A stretch of 10,665 nucleotides of DNA from the NCBI GenBank assembly GCA_007129525.1, contig SKVI01000220.1, positions 1 through 10,665 of the forward strand, read 5' to 3'. Source of the stretch: Gemmatimonadota bacterium (lineage in GTDB: Bacteria > Gemmatimonadota > Gemmatimonadetes > Longimicrobiales > Gaopeijiaceae). This document shows, piece by piece, positions 7,501 to 10,665 of this stretch (position 1 is its first letter; each line of letters opens with the position of its first letter). The notes under the pieces were generated by a model. The model was not told the DNA's origin. It saw nothing but the letters and a program-made list of their open reading frames with translations, and did not search any database. The translations under genes and the position numbers were made by a program.

Positions 7501-7778
7501 ATGGTGACGCCAAGGAGGGACCGTCCCTCGGCACTCTCACCGAACCGGTGGAGTCGGACGTGGGAAGAGAGTGCGGAAAGCTCCTCGTAGAAGGCTACCA
7601 CCTCGGTATGGGGCGTGAGCTCTTCCCAGTCGGTGGTCTCAGCATGGGTCGCTGGCGGAGGGCTCTCCTGGGCCGCGAGCGACGCCCCCGATCCGGGCAG
7701 GCCCGGAAAGACCACCAGAATCGCTGCAAGGAGGAGGGCCCCCGGCAGGGGAAGGGGACGGGCGAAGCGCTCGGTCAT
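4572..7778 (-). CDS. Secreted M14 zinc carboxypeptidase with two tandem peptidase units
   Basis: This 1068-aa protein contains two complete M14-type metallopeptidase units in one chain. The N-terminus has an Arg-containing n-region, a hydrophobic core at about 11-33 and a likely signal peptidase I site near SLAAQ, so it should be periplasmic or secreted. Unit 1 (about 52-540) carries the zinc site HGDE (His119, Glu122) and DAHE (His209), NRD at 178-180 and a candidate catalytic Glu300 in LLYES. Unit 2 (about 569-1053) repeats this with His636/Glu639, His726, NRD at 695-697 and Glu818 in LFES. Equivalent residues are 517-518 apart. Both units end with an FHLMEPEDxNS segment. Since both keep zinc and catalytic residues, both may be active, releasing C-terminal amino acids or trimming peptides. 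Usual relatives have one unit of about 500-600 aa. GGGAG lies nine bases before ATG 7778. The stop overlaps the next gene as GTGA. Confidence 0.9.
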   Translation of the reverse strand: MTERFARPLPLPGALLLAAILVVFPGLPGSGASLAAQESPPPATHAETTDWEELTPHTEVVAFYEELSALSSHVRLHRFGESAEGRSLLGVTIARPAVADPWEAHGSGKAVVLINAQVHGDEPAGKEALMLFARDLAVGPLAPLLDNVIFVFSPQLNPDGAESGDWGSRSNQRGMNVNRDYLRLENPETRAFVERIVAAWSPHVVVDAHELVGPPRIYDFYTSFPRDFTGADHNFQLTRTEVVPAIVDALEEAGFDHFPYHRVPSGLVDDPSIGVSAGTYGARALSSYGGAHAAVTLLYESVRPRDARVGLEDRTRRHHVAMTALAEYVAENRQKVLDTVEAERQELVERGARWDPADSIAVRLQEVPSREEDYRMQWEDEVVELRVPILDSAVVELGRVRPVGYLIEPHRVELARHLARHGLQVHRLEEDTRLAAESFEVDSLSRGSQPYEGYVERELWTTTRETELDARAGSFVVRADQPNARILFHLMEPEDVNSLVSMGWLATEERDGTVLSIHRLRELPSVPTEVVTRTDRHNAPVWKMATPTPEVVPALDASLRTYAERLGWRALTPAEEVVGFMRHMTARTPYGWMTEIGRTREGRPMHLATFSRPAVRTPWEAHASGKPILFIGASVHGDEPAGKEAVQLFVRDLVEGPLDYLLDEVVFLFVPQLNPDGGEAGTWGIRSNVAGYNLNRDWLRLDNPETRVVVEEVFAPWRPHVAVDAHELGGPPRVYDFYTWHPTNPHGPRAPVDLAAESLVPGIVEALEDAGYSHIIYHTPGGLNRIVQEPETGIHVPVYGRTMNDYAGGLGMATILFESLRERDARVNIQDRANRQHVAMRALAERMAEEAERVTTAFRDGRGEMAERGLRWDPADSIAIRREPVPSRTVEYRVAEVRETDTGTEFTGETVTVEVPVYDSSRVTLGRTRPVGYLIERHRGDLVRHLLTHGLQVEEVLRDASWPVESFQVGSLALSSSVYEGYVPQTFETTLESRSVEIPAGAYFVRASQPAAGLVFHLMEPEDENSFAITGQFLSQARPDRYLEVHRVREIPDVPLRRVDPHFRDGPP
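4620..7625 (-). repeat. Tandem duplication of the M14 peptidase domain inside one gene
   Basis: Unit 1 is encoded by about 6159-7625 and unit 2 by about 4620-6074. Shared landmarks in the same order are HGDEPAGKEA, PQLNPDG, NRD, DAHEL, the Glu-containing LYES/LFES, RWDPADSIA, RPVGYLIE and FHLMEPED. Divergence between them is considerable, so the duplication is old. Confidence 0.85.
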
Positions 7779-7787
7779 GACCTGAAA

Positions 7788-7792
7788 CTCCC
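7788..7792 (-). promoter_or_regulatory. Ribosome binding site of the M14 peptidase gene
   Basis: The minus strand reads GGGAG, nine bases before ATG 7778-7776. It supports that start, which also gives a normal signal peptide. Confidence 0.55.
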
Positions 7793-7907
7793 GGATCGGA
7801 TGGATGCACTCGGCACACGGCCCCAGGCGTCGAGGCGAAGCCCGAAGCGGAACCGGGGAGTCCGGTGGAGGGGCGAGTATGCCCTATGTGCAGGTTCGTA
7901 GGAGGCG

Positions 7908-7937
7908 ACCGTAAGCTCCGGTGCCGGCGATTGTCAA
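7908..7937 (-). promoter_or_regulatory. Candidate promoter of the M14 peptidase/TPR unit
   Basis: On the minus strand a perfect TTGACA (7937-7932) is followed after 18 bases by TACGGT (7913-7908), which fits the TAnnnT pattern of GC-rich bacteria. The expected start near 7901 leaves a leader of about 120 nt before ATG 7778. The rest of 7779-7974 shows no gene. Confidence 0.5.
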
Positions 7938-7952
7938 GTCGGAGTCCGCTGA

Positions 7953-7970
7953 GAAGGTGGCTATACCTTC
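7953..7970 (-). terminator. Candidate terminator hairpin after the acidic lipoprotein gene
   Basis: GAAGGT (7953-7958) and ACCTTC (7965-7970) form a 6-bp stem with a 6-nt loop, beginning four bases after the stop codon at 7975-7977. On the minus strand it is followed by TCTC only, so a weak terminator at best. The next promoter lies directly beyond it. Confidence 0.4.
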
Positions 7971-7974
7971 CAGC

Positions 7975-8517
7975 TCACGGAATCGAGATGAGGCTCCGTT
8001 GCCCGTCGATCTCGAGTTCCGTCTGCTCCATGTCGGCACAGGCAATCCGTTCGTCGTCGACGGAGAGTCCGGCGAAGATCTCTACGGCGTAATGGGTGTC
8101 TTCTTCGAGGCGGAAGGCAAACTGAGGGGCCTCGATGGGCTCCGATGCCCCCGGATCGTCCGGAGCCCCGGGATCGTCGGCTTCGGACTCCTGTCCGGTC
8201 ACGATCTGTCCCTCGGCGTCGGCCTGGAGGGGAGGGAAGAGATCGGGGTCCACCACGGGCTCCCCGGCGTCCCCGCAGAGGCCCAGTCGCATAGACCAGG
8301 TGACGGTCATCTCGGCTTCCAGTCCACTCAGGTTCATGCCGAGGACGGTGATGGTGCCCTGGCCCAGGGCCACGGCGGTCCCGGATACCGGGTAGTCCGG
8401 CGTAGTGGGGAGGAACTCTCCTTCGTAGGCGACCTGCCGTGGGCCCGCGACCTGATCGGCAAAGCCGCAGGCCGCCGTCGAAAAGGCCAACACGAGGACC
8501 GTTGTCGTCTTCCACAT
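7975..8517 (-). CDS. Acidic putative lipoprotein, possibly CHRD-like
   Basis: This 180-aa protein has a short basic n-region, a hydrophobic core and a possible lipobox TAAC (Cys17), so it is probably an outer- or inner-membrane lipoprotein. The remainder has a beta-strand pattern: a VSGTAVALGQG segment near 44-54, a TITVLGMNLSGL segment near 55-66 and LGLCG near 78-82. These recall CHRD- or SOD-like secreted beta domains, but the usual histidines are absent, so no enzymatic role is proposed. Residues 111-130 form a very acidic Asp/Pro/Gly linker with DDPGA twice. Cys81 and Cys160 could form a disulfide. The ribosome site GGGAG lies eight bases before ATG 8517. It follows the 70-aa gene after 20 nt and should be cotranscribed. 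Function is unknown. Confidence 0.72.
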   Translation of the reverse strand: MWKTTTVLVLAFSTAACGFADQVAGPRQVAYEGEFLPTTPDYPVSGTAVALGQGTITVLGMNLSGLEAEMTVTWSMRLGLCGDAGEPVVDPDLFPPLQADAEGQIVTGQESEADDPGAPDDPGASEPIEAPQFAFRLEEDTHYAVEIFAGLSVDDERIACADMEQTELEIDGQRSLISIP

Positions 8518-8537
8518 GATGGAAACTCCCTCGACCT

Positions 8538-8750
8538 CTACGAGGCCATCTTCTCCAGAAGCTTGTGGATCTTCTTGAGGACCTTGTTCTGGGCGTCGAC
8601 GGCCTCCGCCATCGTGGTCAGCCCGACTGCAGGACCGTTGGGAGGCACCGGGATGCCGGCCTGGCTGCGGGCGCTGGCCGTCAGCGCTTCGGCCTGCGCG
8701 ATGTGTGCCTGCAGGCTGATCAGCTCACCTTGAAGCTCCATGTTCGGCAT
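8538..8750 (-). CDS. Small helical protein of 70 aa, function unknown
   Basis: The start ATG 8750 has AGAGGA about five bases upstream; an alternative ATG lies at 8741, and the frame further upstream is not supported by any ribosome site. The product is mostly helical: residues 4-30 (ELQGELISLQAHIAQAEAL) and 45-68 (VDAQNKVLKKIHKLLEKM) have heptad-like spacing of Leu/Ile/Val. A PVPPNGP turn separates them, suggesting a helical hairpin or short coiled coil. It has no signal peptide and no cysteine, so it is probably cytoplasmic. It is the first gene of a two-gene unit with the acidic lipoprotein 20 nt downstream. No family was recognised. Its coding nature is supported by the ribosome site, spacing and amphipathic pattern. 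Confidence 0.65.
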   Translation of the reverse strand: MPNMELQGELISLQAHIAQAEALTASARSQAGIPVPPNGPAVGLTTMAEAVDAQNKVLKKIHKLLEKMAS

Positions 8751-8796
8751 GGGATTCCTCTCTATCAGGGGGGGACGGTGGAACGTACGTGGCGGC

Positions 8797-8825
8797 ATCG
8801 TGCTTGGCGGCGGCCGCCGTGTCAA
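8797..8825 (-). promoter_or_regulatory. Candidate promoter of the small-protein/lipoprotein unit
   Basis: The minus strand has a perfect TTGACA (8825-8820), a 17-base spacer and CACGAT (8802-8797, 3 of 6 to the -10). Transcription would begin near 8790, about 40 nt before ATG 8750. The -35 is identical to that of the peptidase promoter at 7932-7937. The palindrome ACGTACGT at 8783-8790 sits at the expected start site. Confidence 0.45.
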
Positions 8826-8955
8826 GGTGAGGAGGAAGGTCGGGTGGGAAGACGACCGTCCGGGAGCTCGGACTTCGGTGTCCGGGATCGCTGTGTCCCG
8901 TGCGAGGTACCCCTTGCGGAAGGGAACCCGAAACCAACTACTTCCCGTACCCAAC

Positions 8956-8960
8956 GAGGA
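8956..8960 (+). promoter_or_regulatory. Ribosome binding site of hutH
   Basis: GAGGA lies seven bases before ATG 8968-8970. It fixes the start over an in-frame upstream extension that shows no lyase-like sequence. Confidence 0.65.
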
Positions 8961-8967
8961 CCCTACC

Positions 8968-10479
8968 ATGATCCAGATCGATGGCCGCTCCCTGACCCTG
9001 GAGGACCTGGAAGCCGTGGCGGACGGCGTTGGGGGACCGGTGACCCTCACCGATGCTGCCCGGGAGGAGATTCAACGCTCACGGGCCACGGTGGAGGAGC
9101 TGGTGGAGGCGGGAGAGGTCGTCTACGGGGTGACCACCGGGTTCGGCCGGTTGGCTGAGGTCTCCGTGTCGGAAGGTGACCGAAAGACCCTTCAAGTCAA
9201 CCTGCTCCGAAGTCATGCCGCCGGAACGGGGCCCGTCCTCTCGGTCCCTGAGGTGCGAAGCCTGCTTCTCCTTCGGGCCAACGCCCTGGCCCTGGGCCAC
9301 TCCGGATGCAGGCTGGACGTGGTGGAGCGCCTGCTCGCCTTCCTGGAGAAGGGGCTCCATCCGGCCGTTCCCGAGGTCGGATCGGTAGGTGCATCGGGGG
9401 ACCTGGCCCCGCTGGCGCACCTGGCCCTTCCGCTCATCGGCGAGGGCGAGGTATTGGATGAGGAAGGCAATGGTGTGCGGCCGGCGAGGAAAGCCCTCGA
9501 CGATGCGGGATTGGAACCGCTGTCCCTGGTGGCGAAGGAGGGCCTGGCCCTCATCAACGGAACCCAGGCCACCACCGGTCTGGGGGCGCTGGCCCTGCTC
9601 CGGGCCGAACGAGCACTGGAGCAGCTCGAGGTTGCGGGCGCCATGTCGCTGGAGGCGCTGAAGGGTACTCCAGAGGCGTTCCGGCCCGAGGTGCACGAGG
9701 CACGCCCACACCCTGGACAGGTGAAATCCGCGGAGGTGCTCCGGGGGCTCCTGGCCGGCTCGGAGATTCGCGAGTCGCATCGGCATGGAGATCCTCGGGT
9801 CCAGGACGCCTATTCCCTCAGGTGCATGCCACAGATCCACGGTGCGGCCCGGTCGGGACTGGGCTATGTCCGGGAGATTCTGGGTCGGGAGGTGAATTCA
9901 GCCACCGACAACCCCCTGGTCTTTCCCGAGACCCGCTCGGTGGTGAGTGCCGGAAACTTCCATGCCCAGGTGGTGGCCCAGGCCCTGGACCTGCTCTGCA
10001 TGGTGGTGGCCGATCTGGCGTCGGTGAGCGAGCGTAGGCTGGAGCGGCTCCTGAACCCGGACCTCTCGGGCCTGCCGGCATTCCTCTCACCCGAGCCGGG
10101 GATCCACTCCGGCTACATGATCCTCCAGGTGACGGTGGTGGATCTGCTGTCGGAGCTGCGGGTCCTCGCGAGCCCAGCGTCGGTGGACTCGGTGCCCACC
10201 AGCGCCGGACAGGAAGACCACGTGTCCATGGGGATGGCCGCGGCTCGCAAGGCCCGGCGAGCAGTGACGCTGCTGGAGACCGTGGTGGCTGCCGAGCTGC
10301 TGGCCGCCGCTCAGGGCCTGGAGTATCGGCTACCCCTTCGGGGCGGCGTCGGCGTGGATGCGGCCTATCGGAAGATCCGGGAGGATGTCCCCCCGTTGGC
10401 GGAGGACCGCCCGCCCGCTCCGGAACTGCGCCGGATCGCGGAGGGGGTGAGGGAGAGAGCCTTCATCTGGACCGCTTGA
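8968..10479 (+). CDS. hutH: Histidine ammonia-lyase
   Basis: HutH deaminates L-histidine to trans-urocanate and ammonia, the first step of histidine degradation, in the cytoplasm as a homotetramer. The 503-aa length matches the family. The Ala142-Ser143-Gly144 triad that cyclises to the MIO electrophile lies in GSVGASGDLAPLAHL. Other active-site positions are Tyr53 (VYGVTTGFG), His83 (LLRSHAAG), Asn197 (LINGTQ), Gln279, Tyr282 and Arg285 (VQDAYSLRCMPQ), Phe331 (GNFHAQ) and Glu416 (SAGQEDHVSMG). Glu416 corresponds to the Glu414 of Pseudomonas HutH, where tyrosine and phenylalanine lyases usually have Gln, and favours histidine as substrate. The GNFHAQ segment has Gln where many HutH proteins have Glu, a small oddity. 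The gene is divergent from the small-protein unit and has no hutU or hutI beside it here. It ends 16 nt from a convergent gene. Confidence 0.93.
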   Translation: MIQIDGRSLTLEDLEAVADGVGGPVTLTDAAREEIQRSRATVEELVEAGEVVYGVTTGFGRLAEVSVSEGDRKTLQVNLLRSHAAGTGPVLSVPEVRSLLLLRANALALGHSGCRLDVVERLLAFLEKGLHPAVPEVGSVGASGDLAPLAHLALPLIGEGEVLDEEGNGVRPARKALDDAGLEPLSLVAKEGLALINGTQATTGLGALALLRAERALEQLEVAGAMSLEALKGTPEAFRPEVHEARPHPGQVKSAEVLRGLLAGSEIRESHRHGDPRVQDAYSLRCMPQIHGAARSGLGYVREILGREVNSATDNPLVFPETRSVVSAGNFHAQVVAQALDLLCMVVADLASVSERRLERLLNPDLSGLPAFLSPEPGIHSGYMILQVTVVDLLSELRVLASPASVDSVPTSAGQEDHVSMGMAAARKARRAVTLLETVVAAELLAAAQGLEYRLPLRGGVGVDAAYRKIREDVPPLAEDRPPAPELRRIAEGVRERAFIWTA

Positions 10480-10506
10480 GCGCAGGGACGGTGCATCACC
10501 GGCGCT
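10479..10506. terminator. Hairpin between convergent hutH and the right-edge gene
   Basis: CGGTG (10489-10493) and CACCG (10497-10501) pair around a 3-nt loop. The stem extends through AGCGC (10479-10483) and GCGCT (10502-10506) with a 5-nt bulge. The structure spans the last base of hutH and the stop of the opposing gene, a fitting place for a bidirectional terminator, but there is no T-tract on either strand. Confidence 0.3.
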
Positions 10507-10665
10507 GCTGGTCTGACCAACGGTCCGGCCGGTCTGTCAGCCTCCGCCCCGATTCCCCCGGCTGTTGGCCGGCGGAGAGCTCCTGGACGAGCGGCTCGGC
10601 GGACTGCTCCGGGAACTGGCCGGCGGCGATGACCGGGTAGACGGCGGTGAGGAGCGGGTGCTTGA
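10496..10665 (-). CDS. C-terminal fragment of an unrecognised protein (5' end outside window)
   Basis: A minus-strand frame enters from the right edge (first full codon 10663-10661) and ends at TGA 10498-10496, giving 55 residues. Nearly every codon ends in G or C, as in the real genes here, which is the main evidence that it codes. The visible part begins KHPLLTAVYPVIAAGQFPEQ, continues with EPLVQELSAGQ, and ends in a polar, Arg-rich tail. It looks like the end of a soluble, helical domain; I do not recognise the family. It converges on hutH with only 16 nt between stop codons. Confidence 0.55.
   Translation of the reverse strand, partial: KHPLLTAVYPVIAAGQFPEQSAEPLVQELSAGQQPGESGRRLTDRPDRWSDQQRR

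Noticed and set aside
8783..8790. Perfect palindrome ACGTACGT as an operator.
   Set aside because: It is only 8 bp, with no second copy seen; chance is adequate. It is noted in the promoter entry because of its position.
8869..8911. Two small stem-loops in the hutH leader (GGAC/GTCC and CGGGA/TCCCG) as a riboswitch or attenuator.
   Set aside because: Stems of 4-5 bp are expected by chance at this base composition, and no known riboswitch core was seen.
8740..8967. Longer N-terminus for HutH starting at 8740.
   Set aside because: The family length of about 500 aa and GAGGA before ATG 8968 fit the shorter form, and the extension overlaps the divergent promoter.
8751..9050. Longer N-terminus for the 70-aa protein, starting at 9050.
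   Set aside because: It would run through hutH and its ribosome site; the added sequence is Arg/Ser/Pro-rich, whereas ATG 8750 has a good ribosome site.
1..10665. CRISPR arrays, insertion sequences, tRNA or rRNA genes, phage genes.
   Set aside because: No regularly spaced repeats, transposase or integrase motifs, or cloverleaf/rRNA-like sequence was noticed on either strand.

Overview
This is a GC-rich bacterial chromosomal window, tightly packed and with strong G/C preference at third codon positions. The gene content suggests a Gram-negative, aerobic heterotroph with an active periplasm: lipoproteins, a Tat signal, c-type hemes, secreted M14 peptidases, and a heme/copper/TPR protein. Such sets are common in Gemmatimonadota, Acidobacteriota and related lineages. 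Gemmatimonadota is my best guess, but it is an inference from style and not from a marker gene. No mobile element, CRISPR array, tRNA or rRNA was seen.

Layout from left to right. Positions 1-170 (+) hold the C-terminal tail of a probable TPR protein. It converges on, and overlaps by 26 bp, a two-gene minus-strand unit for a SoxCD/SorAB-type sulfite dehydrogenase: the Tat-exported molybdenum subunit (852-2183) and its c-type cytochrome lipoprotein (145-855), joined by an ATGA overlap. Upstream is a 241-bp non-coding stretch (2184-2424) with a candidate promoter, two strong hairpins and a possible 25-codon leader ORF whose stop overlaps the molybdenum-subunit start. Next on the minus strand are a 716-aa lipoprotein fusing a heme c domain, a copper monooxygenase-like double domain and TPRs (2425-4575), and a 1068-aa tandem-duplicated M14 zinc carboxypeptidase (4572-7778). 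These two are joined by a GTGA overlap.

Further right, still on the minus strand, a 70-aa helical protein (8538-8750) and a 180-aa acidic lipoprotein (7975-8517) form a small operon. Both the peptidase and this pair are preceded by perfect TTGACA -35 hexamers. A divergent intergenic region (8751-8967) separates them from a complete histidine ammonia-lyase gene, hutH (8968-10479, +). It is followed closely and convergently by the tail of an unrecognised minus-strand gene (10496-10665).

Taken together the minus-strand block looks like periplasmic chemistry: sulfite oxidation feeding electrons to a cytochrome, a copper/heme redox protein of unknown substrate, and peptide degradation. HutH starts cytoplasmic histidine catabolism. 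hutU, hutI and the other sox genes are not in the window. No wholly new system is evident. The most unusual items are the heme c-copper-TPR fusion coupled to a double M14 peptidase, and the leader-ORF coupling upstream of the sulfite dehydrogenase.
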